Assembly: GCA_003216725.1 (NCBI GenBank)
Contig: QCIL01000003.1
Coordinates: 1 to 64,000 of the forward strand
Direction: 5' to 3'
DNA: 64,000 nucleotides
DNA from: Prochlorococcus sp. AG-402-L18
GTDB lineage: Bacteria; Cyanobacteriota; Cyanobacteriia; PCC-6307; Cyanobiaceae
In this document: one piece after another, positions 9,229-17,626 of the stretch
Layout of the letters: every line of letters starts with the position of its first letter
How positions within the stretch are numbered: position 1 is the first letter of the stretch
The notes under the pieces: model-generated
The model's database searches: none
Seen by the model: only the letters and a program-made list of their open reading frames with translations
What the model was told of the DNA's origin: nothing
Translations under genes and position numbers: made by a program

Positions 9229-9336
9229 ATGACTCCTGAAGCAGAACGTTTTAATGGTTGGGCAGCAATGTTAGGTTTCGTTGCAGCTGTTGGTGCTTAT
9301 GTTACTACTGGCCAAATCATCCCAGGTTGGTTCTAA
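9229..9336 (+). CDS. hli: High-light-inducible protein (HLIP), 35 aa
   Basis: This 35 aa one-helix chlorophyll a/b-binding-like protein reads MTPEAERFNGWAAMLGFVAA then VGAYVTTGQIIPGWF. It has the HLIP core (E/A)RxNGxxAMxGF. HLIPs bind chlorophyll and carotenoid and quench energy under light or nutrient stress. The ORF is below the track length cut-off. The C-terminal TTGQIIPG is shared with the HLIP at 37718. Confidence 0.93.
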   Translation: MTPEAERFNGWAAMLGFVAAVGAYVTTGQIIPGWF

Positions 9337-9486
9337 GCTTTTTTTCAATACATTTTTAGTATTGACTAAATTCAAACATTCACTAAATTATTAACTATTA
9401 ATTTAAAATTTTAGAGTTAAATTTTCTATAAATATTCGTAGATTCTAACTCTAACAATTTGATGAATTAAATTCACACCAAACCTT

Positions 9487-9514
9487 AAACCTTGAATTAT
9501 TCAAGGTTTTTTTT
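9487..9514 (+). terminator. Rho-independent terminator downstream of hli
   Basis: A strong hairpin AAACCTTGAA-TTA-TTCAAGGTTT is followed by a T-run. It lies about 150 bp past the hli stop. It would also stop transcription of the small minus-strand gene at 9536 in the other direction. Confidence 0.7.
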
Positions 9515-9535
9515 ATTATTTAAATAAAAAACAAA

Positions 9536-9673
9536 TTAGAGATTTTTTTCTGTATTTTTGTCAATTGTATCTAAACATGTTGAACATAATAAATGTCCTT
9601 TTTTTATCCAAAATGTTTTAGTTGACCTTTCTATATCCTTTCTACATATCAAACATTTAAATATTGGAGACAT
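9536..9673 (-). CDS. Zinc-ribbon-like microprotein with two CxxC pairs
   Basis: This hand-read 45 aa ORF (MSPIFKCLICRKDIERSTKT...LLCSTCLDTIDKN) is missing from the track. It has CLIC at residues 7-10 and CSTC at 30-33, spaced as in a single treble-clef or zinc-ribbon site. It is AT-rich with normal codon use. Its 3' end abuts the terminator at 9487-9514. Function is unknown; metal binding is inferred from cysteine spacing only. Confidence 0.55.
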   Translation of the reverse strand: MSPIFKCLICRKDIERSTKTFWIKKGHLLCSTCLDTIDKNTEKNL

Positions 9674-9870
9674 TATGATTTTAGAAATTTTTGATTAGAT
9701 TTTTCTATTAATTATTATCTATTAATGTAGGATTTTGTTAAATTTTTATTGTTTTTTAATGCCTGTCAAATAATCACAGATATCAATTTAATAGAAAAGG
9801 TAAAAATATAACCATATAATTGTTCCCATATGTTCAAATAATCCTAACGTCATTTTTTTATTTAAGTATT

Positions 9871-10926
9871 ATTTGTCATTTAAAAAAGGCCTGCAATTAT
9901 GCAGACCTTTTTGTGTGTTGGAGATTATCTAAACTAAATTAATAAATTTAGAAGCTGAATGAAGTTTTAACCATTACACCTGTTTCGTCATCTACTCCAG
10001 TAGTTGCCTTTTCCTTAACGAAGAATAATGGTGTAACTGTCATACCATCGTTGATTGGATAAGAGTAATATGCTTCATACATATACTCTTCATCTGCATC
10101 CTCTAGGATATCACTGTAACCTAAAGCTACTCCAGCTGTTCCTGGTCCTACGTCTCCGCTAACACCAACGAAGAAACTTGTTGACTCATCTGCACTAGGT
10201 GTAGCACCACCAAGATCAGCAACTTCGTAACCAACACTTATTGAAGGTAAACCTTCTGGTGTGTAGTAAGCATTAAGAGCTGTATACTTGTTAACTGAGA
10301 AAACATTGTCATCAGCACCATTAGGTACTTCATCATTGTCAACGATACCGTATGTTACTGAAACACCGTAGTTATCAGCTGTGTAAGCTGCGTTGAAACC
10401 ATAAGCATCTTTGCTTTCTAAAGTTGCTAGACCACTTTCAGGACCTGCGTAACCAAAGGCAGTAGTAAGTCCGTTTCCGAAGTCATAAGCAGCACCTATC
10501 ATTGCACCACCGTTAGTGATACCAGCATTTACATTAGCGCAGTCATCAAGAGTATTTGATGGTCCGCCGTATGCGCAAGCTGTTGTGAAAAGTGCACTAC
10601 CATCTGTGTTATCACCAACAATAACAGTTGTTGAAGAACCAACAGGGAAAGTGTAAGATACGCCATCAACTCTTAGGCCGTCACCACTTGAGTTACCATC
10701 AAATTCAGCAACTCCAAGACCTGATGCATTACCAGCGTCTAAAGAAATATCAAGTGAATCTTCACCAGTAAAACTTGTATTAAGATCGATCTGGAAGCTA
10801 TAACCTGCCATTACAGCACTGTCTTCCTGAACTCCAGCGAGGGTGCTATCTTGGTCTCCACCATCAACTGAACCGACATACATGTCAGCGCTGAATGAAG
10901 CAGTTGTAGTTTCTGAAAAACTACCA
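9871..10926. repeat. 1056-bp near-identical direct repeat, copy 1 (porin gene A 3' part)
   Basis: Positions 9871-10926 match 11218-12273 at a constant offset of 1347 bp. I see only two differences: c10672/t12019 (Arg/Lys change) and g10890/a12237 (silent). The repeat covers the terminator and all but the first ~70 codons of each porin. Confidence 0.95.
9880..9916 (-). terminator. Terminator of porin gene A
   Basis: On the minus strand AAAGGTCTGCA-TAAT-TGCAGGCCTTTTTT forms an 8-10 bp stem with a T-run, just past the porin stop at 9948. The identical sequence is at 11227-11263 behind porin B. Confidence 0.8.
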
Positions 10927-11135
10927 TCATGACTATCATCAACAAGACCTTCTCCTCCGGCAAGAAGAGGATTTATATCTGAATCGTCATTATTGAAAGA
11001 ATTAGCAAATTCTATACTCTCAACATCAGAGTAATTTGAAATTTCAACTAAATCTACTTCAGAAGCATTTGCAGTAATAGGTGCTAAAAGACCTAATGCT
11101 GCAGGTGCTATAAGCAAACGTTGGAAAATCTTCAT
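9948..11135 (-). CDS. som: Outer-membrane porin A (short Som-like)
   Basis: This 395 aa outer-membrane beta-barrel porin has a signal peptide (MKIFQRLLIAPAALGLLAPITANA) and a long run of amphipathic strands ending in KTSFSF, with the C-terminal aromatic typical of BamA-recognised barrels. The usual TNSRVDGLEARMNNFEAG segment of the family is missing and is replaced by an acidic stretch (LLAGGEGLVDDSHDGS). From FSETTTASFSADMYVG onward it is identical to porin B except for one Arg/Lys change. A Yfr1-complementary motif overlies its ribosome-binding region. This is probably one of the tandem Som-type porins known in Prochlorococcus MED4. Confidence 0.88.
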   Translation of the reverse strand: MKIFQRLLIAPAALGLLAPITANASEVDLVEISNYSDVESIEFANSFNNDDSDINPLLAGGEGLVDDSHDGSFSETTTASFSADMYVGSVDGGDQDSTLAGVQEDSAVMAGYSFQIDLNTSFTGEDSLDISLDAGNASGLGVAEFDGNSSGDGLRVDGVSYTFPVGSSTTVIVGDNTDGSALFTTACAYGGPSNTLDDCANVNAGITNGGAMIGAAYDFGNGLTTAFGYAGPESGLATLESKDAYGFNAAYTADNYGVSVTYGIVDNDEVPNGADDNVFSVNKYTALNAYYTPEGLPSISVGYEVADLGGATPSADESTSFFVGVSGDVGPGTAGVALGYSDILEDADEEYMYEAYYSYPINDGMTVTPLFFVKEKATTGVDDETGVMVKTSFSF

Positions 11136-11141
11136 AAAAAT

Positions 11142-11150
11142 TCCTCACAC
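11142..11150 (-). promoter_or_regulatory. Yfr1 small-RNA target motif, porin A leader
   Basis: The minus-strand leader reads GTGTGAGGA about 6-14 nt before the ATG. This is the reverse complement of the conserved unpaired Yfr1 core (UCCUCACAC). It also serves as the GAGGA ribosome-binding site, so pairing would block translation. Confidence 0.7.
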
Positions 11151-11217
11151 AGAAATTAAACATACTTAAAGATAGTTCAAAATATTTTTATTTACAAGTT
11201 TATGTAGACAAAAAGAA

Positions 11218-12273
11218 ATTTGTCATTTAAAAAAGGCCTGCAATTATGCAGACCTTTTTGTGTGTTGGAGATTATCTAAACTAAATTAATAAATTTAGAA
11301 GCTGAATGAAGTTTTAACCATTACACCTGTTTCGTCATCTACTCCAGTAGTTGCCTTTTCCTTAACGAAGAATAATGGTGTAACTGTCATACCATCGTTG
11401 ATTGGATAAGAGTAATATGCTTCATACATATACTCTTCATCTGCATCCTCTAGGATATCACTGTAACCTAAAGCTACTCCAGCTGTTCCTGGTCCTACGT
11501 CTCCGCTAACACCAACGAAGAAACTTGTTGACTCATCTGCACTAGGTGTAGCACCACCAAGATCAGCAACTTCGTAACCAACACTTATTGAAGGTAAACC
11601 TTCTGGTGTGTAGTAAGCATTAAGAGCTGTATACTTGTTAACTGAGAAAACATTGTCATCAGCACCATTAGGTACTTCATCATTGTCAACGATACCGTAT
11701 GTTACTGAAACACCGTAGTTATCAGCTGTGTAAGCTGCGTTGAAACCATAAGCATCTTTGCTTTCTAAAGTTGCTAGACCACTTTCAGGACCTGCGTAAC
11801 CAAAGGCAGTAGTAAGTCCGTTTCCGAAGTCATAAGCAGCACCTATCATTGCACCACCGTTAGTGATACCAGCATTTACATTAGCGCAGTCATCAAGAGT
11901 ATTTGATGGTCCGCCGTATGCGCAAGCTGTTGTGAAAAGTGCACTACCATCTGTGTTATCACCAACAATAACAGTTGTTGAAGAACCAACAGGGAAAGTG
12001 TAAGATACGCCATCAACTTTTAGGCCGTCACCACTTGAGTTACCATCAAATTCAGCAACTCCAAGACCTGATGCATTACCAGCGTCTAAAGAAATATCAA
12101 GTGAATCTTCACCAGTAAAACTTGTATTAAGATCGATCTGGAAGCTATAACCTGCCATTACAGCACTGTCTTCCTGAACTCCAGCGAGGGTGCTATCTTG
12201 GTCTCCACCATCAACTGAACCGACATACATGTCAGCACTGAATGAAGCAGTTGTAGTTTCTGAAAAACTACCA
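11218..12273. repeat. 1056-bp near-identical direct repeat, copy 2 (porin gene B 3' part)
   Basis: Second copy of the repeat at 9871-10926, with the same boundaries on both sides after subtracting 1347. Flanking bases diverge abruptly at each edge. Confidence 0.95.
11227..11263 (-). terminator. Terminator of porin gene B
   Basis: Same hairpin plus T-run as at 9880-9916. It separates porin B from porin A, so the tandem genes are probably separate transcription units. Confidence 0.8.
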
Positions 12274-12485
12274 GCTTCAAAGTTATTCATTCTTGCTTCT
12301 AATCCGTCAACACGGCTATTAGTTACAGCAAGTTCTTTTGGGTAAAATTCGCTGATGTTTTCAACTTCTTCTGATGAAGAATAGTTGGAGACTTCAGCAA
12401 GGTTAAGCTCATTAGCTGTTGCAGACATTGGTGCAAGTAGACCTAATGTTGCAGGAGCTATAAGCAAGCTTTTGAAAAGCTTCAT
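11295..12485 (-). CDS. som: Outer-membrane porin B (short Som-like)
   Basis: This 396 aa porin starts at MKLFKSLLIAPATLGLLAPMSATA (ATG at 12485). The track start at 12530 adds 15 basic residues ahead of a perfect signal peptide and is rejected. It has the family segment TNSRVDGLEARMNNFEAGSFSETTT after the signal peptide, then a beta-barrel domain identical to that of porin A except for one residue. It lacks an SLH domain of usual size, so it is shorter than most cyanobacterial Som porins. The signal peptide and VDGLEAR segment also match the phosphate-cluster porin at 20227. Confidence 0.9.
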   Translation of the reverse strand: MKLFKSLLIAPATLGLLAPMSATANELNLAEVSNYSSSEEVENISEFYPKELAVTNSRVDGLEARMNNFEAGSFSETTTASFSADMYVGSVDGGDQDSTLAGVQEDSAVMAGYSFQIDLNTSFTGEDSLDISLDAGNASGLGVAEFDGNSSGDGLKVDGVSYTFPVGSSTTVIVGDNTDGSALFTTACAYGGPSNTLDDCANVNAGITNGGAMIGAAYDFGNGLTTAFGYAGPESGLATLESKDAYGFNAAYTADNYGVSVTYGIVDNDEVPNGADDNVFSVNKYTALNAYYTPEGLPSISVGYEVADLGGATPSADESTSFFVGVSGDVGPGTAGVALGYSDILEDADEEYMYEAYYSYPINDGMTVTPLFFVKEKATTGVDDETGVMVKTSFSF

Positions 12486-12490
12486 AAATT

Positions 12491-12499
12491 TCCTCACAC
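12491..12499 (-). promoter_or_regulatory. Yfr1 small-RNA target motif, porin B leader
   Basis: The minus strand reads TCGTGTGAGGAAATTTATG, with GTGTGAGGA overlapping the ribosome-binding site exactly as in porin A. The motif is conserved although the surrounding leader sequences differ. Confidence 0.7.
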
Positions 12500-12650
12500 G
12501 AAATTTAAAGGACACCCTAATATAAGGCATATAGCACTAAAAAATCAAGTATCAACGCACACAAATCTGAATCTCGTGACACTTTATAAAGCTAAACATA
12601 GAATTAATTTTATTGATTCAAAGAATTAATAGGTCAAAATAAAATTTAAT

Positions 12651-12824
12651 TTAATTTGATTTTGATTTCTTTGCAATTTTGAAAGAAACTTCTTTTGTTT
12701 TATATTTCTTTTTTTTATTAATTCCAAAAGAATCTACATACCATCCAGAAGCTAGTCTAGTATCAATTTCCTCGTAACATTCATTACGATTTAATTTATT
12801 TAGAGATTTTTTTTTGTAATCCAT
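12651..12824 (-). CDS. Basic 57 aa microprotein
   Basis: Hand-read ORF MDYKKKSLNKLNRNECYEEI...ASGWYVDSFGINKKKKYKTKE. It is lysine-rich, soluble and has the look of the small picocyanobacterial proteins with a GWYVDSxG core. It is not in the track because of length. It lies upstream of porin B on the same strand. No function can be proposed. Confidence 0.5.
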   Translation of the reverse strand: MDYKKKSLNKLNRNECYEEIDTRLASGWYVDSFGINKKKKYKTKEVSFKIAKKSKSN

Positions 12825-13065
12825 GTTCTTGGACTGTAGTTATCCATATTACGAATATTAAAAATATAGCATCAAAACTATAAATATCATTTATTTAAAT
12901 CAATCTTGTTTAACAGTACGGAAAAATAAATTAAATATATTTTGATATTAAAAAAAATATTATTTGAAATCTGAAGAAAAAAGAAAAAAACATTTAATTT
13001 TCCTCAACAAAAAAAATTATCAGTTAGATTTTCCGAAAATATATACCTGAGGAGCACAAGGTAAA

Positions 13066-13170
13066 ATGACTCAAATTAATTTACTTGTAAATTCTTTGCC
13101 AAGAGATTTGTTAGAATTTTCTTTCTTTTTAGCAGTTGGTTTCACTGCAGGTTCAATAGGGTTAATCTGA
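13066..13170 (+). CDS. 34 aa single-span membrane microprotein
   Basis: Hand-read ORF MTQINLLVNSLPRDLLEFSF then FLAVGFTAGSIGLI. A good ribosome-binding region (GAGGAGCACAAGG) precedes the ATG. The C-terminal half is one hydrophobic helix, as in small photosystem or cytochrome b6f subunits, but I cannot match it to a named subunit. It overlaps the 3' end of the convergent gene at 13162 by 9 bp. Confidence 0.5.
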   Translation: MTQINLLVNSLPRDLLEFSFFLAVGFTAGSIGLI

Positions 13171-13842
13171 AATAACGTTCAATTTCTTAAAGTTTCTCCA
13201 ACAATGTAAGAATATGCCACTTGAAAGTAAAAACTCAAATATTTCCTGATCATTCCTTATTTGTTGAGTTGTGGAAGCCCAAGAAATATCAAAGTAAAAA
13301 TAAAATAAAGCAACAAACAAAAAATATAATGATAAATCTTTTGGTGGAAATGCTTTTACTTTATTGAATTTTTTCCATCCAAACCACCCGAGAAAAATGC
13401 AACTTAATTCAAAAAGAGGATCTAAAAGATAATTATGAAAAAAAGGTAGATTATGAAAATTAGTTTCACCTTGGACGTTTAAATTTGATATTGCATCAAT
13501 TCCTACTCCTGTTAATCTTTCCCCCCAACTAATTTCTTCACCTGCGATTAGAAATGTAAATATTGCTATTAGTAACCAAATTTTACTATTAAAGTCTTTT
13601 TTATTATTAAGTTTAAAAAAAACCAAAAAAGCCAAAATAGACGATCCTGTGTATTCAATAAACTGAATCCACTCTAAAGGGCCATCTTCACTTCTAAGCC
13701 AATCAAACCAACTAATTCCAATAAAAAATTTTCCATAAGGAAGAATATATACAAAACAATATATAAACAATAAATAATAAACAGGAAATAAACTTACTTC
13801 AGGAGTTATTTTTCCCCATGGGGTTTTTATGTCTTTAGCCAT
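13162..13842 (-). CDS. Polytopic membrane protein with EEISWGER motif
   Basis: This 226 aa protein has about six membrane helices. Conserved-looking polar residues are SEDGPLEWIQF near residue 50 and LIAGEEISWGERL near residue 99, placed at helix ends as in membrane hydrolases, but no family function is known to me. A protein of similar plan (FLDDSLQFHDRFEG) is at 47527. It lies between the porins and tRNA-Pro. Confidence 0.6.
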   Translation of the reverse strand: MAKDIKTPWGKITPEVSLFPVYYLLFIYCFVYILPYGKFFIGISWFDWLRSEDGPLEWIQFIEYTGSSILAFLVFFKLNNKKDFNSKIWLLIAIFTFLIAGEEISWGERLTGVGIDAISNLNVQGETNFHNLPFFHNYLLDPLFELSCIFLGWFGWKKFNKVKAFPPKDLSLYFLFVALFYFYFDISWASTTQQIRNDQEIFEFLLSSGIFLHCWRNFKKLNVISD

Positions 13843-14198
13843 TCAAAAAGAATTTAGATGTAATTGGAATTTTCTTAGAAAGATCTTTTCCATTATAAAT
13901 TATCTATAGATTCATATTGAAATAAAAAAAATTTCAAGTTTTTGCATTTGAAGGAAATTCCAGACTTCAAATCGATTAATAAAAATAATAAATTATCAAA
14001 AGATTGGGAATGATAGTAAAGCTTACTTTACTTCTAAATTTCAATCTTGATTCATGAAGAAATCTTTTAATCTCGATCGTATATTTTTTATCGACAAAAA
14101 AGTAATAAAAACTTTTTTCAGACAAAAAGTTCATTTTTATAAAATATTCACAAATAAAGTCTTTTATAGATACCTTTTATAGACTAAGATCTAATAAT
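13843..14198. other. Intergenic stretch before tRNA-Pro
   Basis: AT-rich, with no ORF or strong hairpin that I can support. The last ~60 bp should hold the tRNA-Pro promoter. Confidence 0.5.
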
Positions 14199-14272
14199 CG
14201 GGGCGTGGCGCAGCTTGGTAGCGCGGGTGCTTTGGGAGCACTAGGTCGCAGGTTCGAATCCTGTCGCCCCGA
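14199..14272 (+). tRNA. tRNA-Pro(UGG), integration target
   Basis: A 74-nt cloverleaf with acceptor CGGGGCG/CGCCCCG and discriminator A, anticodon stem-loop GGTGC-TTTGGGA-GCACT (anticodon UGG) and T-arm CGCAGG-TTCGAAT-CCTGTC. Its last 46 nt, from the anticodon stem to the discriminator, recur at seven downstream places. This is the intact, functional copy at the head of the array. Confidence 0.97.
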
Positions 14273-14295
14273 CTCTTAAAAACCAAGTCATACTA

Positions 14296-14322
14296 GCGAG
14301 TCTTCCAACTCGCTTTTTTATT
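14296..14322 (+). terminator. tRNA-Pro terminator (prototype)
   Basis: GCGAGT-CTTCCA-ACTCGC followed by TTTTTTATT. Variants of this hairpin, with the same loop style and TTTTTTATT tail, follow most of the duplicated tRNA ends, so the duplicated segment includes the terminator. Confidence 0.85.
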
Positions 14323-14639
14323 GCTTACTGTCTCATATTGCGAAAGGGTAGCTCTAGGGGTAGCTCATACGAAGTACTTTGATCTACTTTGCGCCTATTT
14401 TTCTATATACATGGAAAGAATTTAAATATCTACAAATCTTGTTGGATTAACCTCTAGTGCTTCTATTGATTTAAATAATTCTCTGATTTTAGATTTAGTC
14501 CTTTTCGCTTTTATTGGTTAAAGTTTTATTTTCTTCTTTTTTTAAGTAAACATCCTTAAACTTAATTTTTTAAAAAAAATTTTTCTTTAACTTTACTTAA
14601 CCATAGGTGAATATTATTTATTAAATTGAAATTGTGGGG
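14323..14639. other. Intergenic stretch after tRNA-Pro
   Basis: Apart from the paired repeat at 14346, I see no gene or strong structure in this AT-rich stretch. Confidence 0.5.
14346..14369. repeat. Paired repeat, unit 0 left end
   Basis: GGGTAGCTCTAG-GGGTAGCTCATA: GGGTAGCTC twice, 12 bp apart, 24 bp after the tRNA-Pro terminator. It matches the pair at 23467 near the other end of the unit. Confidence 0.75.
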
Positions 14640-14846
14640 ATGTTTAAATACAGGGAATTCATTGCTCAAATCAAATATAAAGAATTAATATCTTCACCTG
14701 TATATTTTATTCCTGTTTTGCTTTTATCCATAATGATTATTATTGAAGGTTTTCACATCTTTAATCACAAACAAAATTGCAAAACTAAAGCTGAGTGGAT
14801 GGAACAATCAGGAATGACTTATGACAGGGAATCAGAAGTTAATTAA
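14640..14846 (+). CDS. 68 aa membrane microprotein
   Basis: MFKYREFIAQIKYKELISSP followed by one membrane helix (PVYFIPVLLLSIMIIIEGF) and a polar tail. The track uses a GTG two codons earlier; the ATG at 14640 is simpler. It lies convergent to arsR. Function is unknown. Confidence 0.5.
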   Translation: MFKYREFIAQIKYKELISSPVYFIPVLLLSIMIIIEGFHIFNHKQNCKTKAEWMEQSGMTYDRESEVN

Positions 14847-14864
14847 TAAAATATAAAATATAAT

Positions 14865-15185
14865 TTATTCACAGCAACGTTTTCTTTTTGAGGAATAATC
14901 TGTCAAAGAAGTTATCCATTCCTTGATCAAAAAAAGAGATTCTTTATTTAGGCTGTAGTACACCCATCTACCTTCTTGTCTGTCTGCGATAAGACCAGCT
15001 TCCTTCAAAATTTTCATGTGATATGAAATTCTTGATTGAGACAATTTAGTTAATTTCATAATATCGCAAACACAAATTTCTCCATCCATCATTAGGTCAA
15101 TTATTTCTAACCTAAAAGGATCAGAAAATGAAACCATCAACTTAGATATATTTTCTTTTTTTAATTTGCTACTCTCTTTTAACAA
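14865..15185 (-). CDS. arsR: ArsR-family arsenite/metal-sensing repressor
   Basis: This 106 aa winged-helix protein has the ArsR signature: ICVCDIMKLTKLSQSRISYHMKILKEAGLI, with the Cys38-x-Cys40 metalloid site in helix alpha-3 and a wing reading EGRWVYYSLN. The C-terminus ends RKRCCE, giving a second cysteine pair that may add a third ligand. It is divergent from gap-arsJ across a 117-bp region with a clear operator palindrome, so it should repress both until arsenic binds. Confidence 0.92.
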   Translation of the reverse strand: MLKESSKLKKENISKLMVSFSDPFRLEIIDLMMDGEICVCDIMKLTKLSQSRISYHMKILKEAGLIADRQEGRWVYYSLNKESLFLIKEWITSLTDYSSKRKRCCE

Positions 15186-15249
15186 TTTTAAAGTAATTAA
15201 ATTCTCCTAAATATAGCTTAAATAAAAAAGATTTCATTTATAAAAATAA

Positions 15250-15273
15250 TTTGATGCATCAAAATATTTTGAT
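15250..15273. promoter_or_regulatory. ArsR operator palindromes
   Basis: Two overlapping perfect palindromes, TTTGATGCATCAAA (15250-15263) and ATCAAAATATTTTGAT (15258-15273). The ATCAA..TTGAT type is the usual ArsR/SmtB operator. It lies 30 bp upstream of gap and 65 bp upstream of arsR. Confidence 0.75.
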
Positions 15274-15302
15274 CTATAATTTCAATAGAGAATTTCAAAG
15301 TG

Positions 15303-16325
15303 ATGAAAATTGGAATTAATGGTTTTGGAAGAATTGGCAGATTAGTTTTCAGAGCATTATGGGATAGAGCTGATATAGAAATAACTCACATTAATGAGAT
15401 AGCAGGAGATTCGAATGCCGCAACGCATCTACTCGAATTCGATTCAGTCCATGGCAGATGGGGGAAAGATATAAAGGTTAAAGAAGAAGAAATAATAATT
15501 GATGGAAAGAAATTAACCTACACATCTTTTAAAAATTACCTTGATGTTCCTTGGGAAAAATCTTCTGTAGATATTATTTTGGAATGTACGGGAAAGAATA
15601 AAAAGCCAGACAAACTAAATCCCTATTTTGATTCTCTAGGGATGAAAAGAGTAATAGTTGCTTGTCCAGTCAAAGGAATTGTTGCAGAAGCTGAATCACT
15701 TAATGTAGTTTATGGCATAAATCAAAGTCTTTATGACCCTTCCAAACATAAATTAGTAACTGCAGCATCCTGTACCACAAATTGTTTAGCTCCGATAGTA
15801 AAGGTAATTAATGAAAATTTTTCAATTAAACACGGTGCTATTACAACTATTCACGATGTCACGAACACTCAAGTTCCTGTAGATTTTTATAAAAGTGATT
15901 TGAGGAGAGCAAGAGGATGTATGCAAAGTTTAATACCTACTACCACTGGATCTGCTAAAGCTATCGCTGAGATCTTTCCAGAATTAAAAGGAAAATTAAA
16001 TGGACATGCAGTAAGAGTTCCTCTACTTAATGGTTCTTTAACAGATGCAGTTTTTGAATTAAATAATGAAGTGACAACTGAACAAGTAAATATTGCACTA
16101 AAGGAAGCTTCAGAAACCTATTTAAAAGGAATTCTTGGCTACGAGGAAAGACCTTTAGTTTCTTCAGATTATGTAAATGACTCTAGGAGTTCAATAGTGG
16201 ATAGTTTATCAACGATGGTTGTTAATTCAAATTTATTAAAGATATACGCTTGGTATGACAATGAGTGGGGTTACAGCTGCAGACTTGCAGATCTTACTGA
16301 ATATGTAATCAAAAAAGAAATTTGA
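15303..16325 (+). CDS. gap: ArsJ-associated glyceraldehyde-3-phosphate dehydrogenase
   Basis: This 340 aa type I GAPDH has the NAD-binding [15 protein letters not shown] and the catalytic [10 protein letters not shown] (Cys about residue 157). In ars operons a GAPDH paired with ArsJ adds arsenate to glyceraldehyde 3-phosphate, giving 1-arseno-3-phosphoglycerate for export. The pairing with arsR upstream and arsJ immediately downstream makes this role likely, rather than central metabolism. The ATG at 15303 is preferred over the GTG at 15300. Its stop nearly touches arsJ. Confidence 0.93.
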   Translation: MKIGINGFGRIGRLVFRALWDRADIEITHINEIAGDSNAATHLLEFDSVHGRWGKDIKVKEEEIIIDGKKLTYTSFKNYLDVPWEKSSVDIILECTGKNKKPDKLNPYFDSLGMKRVIVACPVKGIVAEAESLNVVYGINQSLYDPSKHKLVTAASCTTNCLAPIVKVINENFSIKHGAITTIHDVTNTQVPVDFYKSDLRRARGCMQSLIPTTTGSAKAIAEIFPELKGKLNGHAVRVPLLNGSLTDAVFELNNEVTTEQVNIALKEASETYLKGILGYEERPLVSSDYVNDSRSSIVDSLSTMVVNSNLLKIYAWYDNEWGYSCRLADLTEYVIKKEI

Positions 16326-16336
16326 TTTATGTCTTT

Positions 16337-17596
16337 ATGAAGTTATCTAATATTCAACAATATAATGTTGTAACAGCAAACTATTGGGCATTCACTCTCA
16401 CTGACGGCGCATTAAGATTATTAGTTGTTGGTCACTTTCATGAGCTAGGTTACACAACTCTACAAATTGCTTTACTTTTCCTTTTTTATGAGTTTTTTGG
16501 AATAATCACTAATCTTTATGGTGGCTGGATAGGAGCAAGATATGGTTTAAGGCTTACTTTATGGATTGGGACTATCCTGCAAATCATCGCTCTTTTTATG
16601 CTTATTCCAGTTAAGGAAGATTGGCCAGTAATTTTTAGTGTCGCATACGTTATGGTTGCTCAAGCAGTTAGTGGGATAGCAAAAGATTTAAACAAAATGA
16701 GTGCTAAAAGTGCTGTTAAGACAGTAGTTCCAGAGACAAATGATGGCAATGATACTGGCCAAAAACAACTTTTTAAATGGGTTGCTATTTTAACTGGATC
16801 TAAAAATGCTCTTAAGGGAGTTGGCTTTTTCTTGGGTGGATTTTTATATAAGTTATTTGGATTCAATAATGCTGTAGCAATTATGGGTTTTGGACTCTGC
16901 TTAGCCTTTTTATTGACATTAATTTTGCCTGGAGAAATTGGCAAGATGAAAACCAAACCAGCTTTTAATGATCTTTTTTCAAAATCAAATGCAATAAATA
17001 TTCTTTCAGCAGCAAGATTCTTTCTTTTTGGAGCAAGAGATGTTTGGTTTGTTGTAGCTCTTCCAGTATTCCTAGATATGGCATTTGGTTGGGACTACAT
17101 GGAAATAGGATTATTTCTTGGGGCCTGGGTAATAGGTTATGGAATTGTTCAGGCATCGGCTCCAGCAATTAGAAAGATGTGGGGCCAGAAAGAAAGTCCA
17201 GATCGTAAAGCTATCCAATTTTGGAGTGCTGTATTAATGGTCATACCATTTTTGATAGGAGTCGCATTATGGAGAGAAAGTTCTCCATCGATAGCAATAA
17301 TTTTAGGACTTACAATTTTTGGATTTGTTTTTGCAATGAATTCCTCTACACATTCTTATATGATTTTGGCCTACTCTGATAATGAAAAAATCAGTTTAAA
17401 TGTTGGCTTCTATTACATGGCAAATGCTGCTGGAAGACTAGTTGGAACATTACTATCTGGCTTACTATTTATGATTGGGAAAAATCCGAGTATTGGTCTT
17501 CAATATTGTCTTTATTTTTCATCACTTCTAATATTATTTTCTTGGATTTCGAGTCTTAAATTACCATCAATCAAACAAAGCTTATCATCACCATAA
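16337..17596 (+). CDS. arsJ: Organoarsenical efflux MFS permease ArsJ
   Basis: This 419 aa, ~12-helix major facilitator protein has the ArsJ signatures NYWAFTLTDGALRLLVVGHFHELGY near the N-terminus and SGIAKDLNKMSAKSAVKTVVPE with LFKWVAILTGSKNALKGVGFFLGG in the middle. It exports 1-arseno-3-phosphoglycerate made by the adjacent GAPDH, where it falls apart to arsenate outside the cell. The ATG at 16337 is chosen over the track TTG at 16322, which overlaps the gap stop. Confidence 0.94.
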   Translation: MKLSNIQQYNVVTANYWAFTLTDGALRLLVVGHFHELGYTTLQIALLFLFYEFFGIITNLYGGWIGARYGLRLTLWIGTILQIIALFMLIPVKEDWPVIFSVAYVMVAQAVSGIAKDLNKMSAKSAVKTVVPETNDGNDTGQKQLFKWVAILTGSKNALKGVGFFLGGFLYKLFGFNNAVAIMGFGLCLAFLLTLILPGEIGKMKTKPAFNDLFSKSNAINILSAARFFLFGARDVWFVVALPVFLDMAFGWDYMEIGLFLGAWVIGYGIVQASAPAIRKMWGQKESPDRKAIQFWSAVLMVIPFLIGVALWRESSPSIAIILGLTIFGFVFAMNSSTHSYMILAYSDNEKISLNVGFYYMANAAGRLVGTLLSGLLFMIGKNPSIGLQYCLYFSSLLILFSWISSLKLPSIKQSLSSP

Positions 17597-17626
17597 AAAC
17601 TAATTTTTAGAAATTAGAATATTTAA

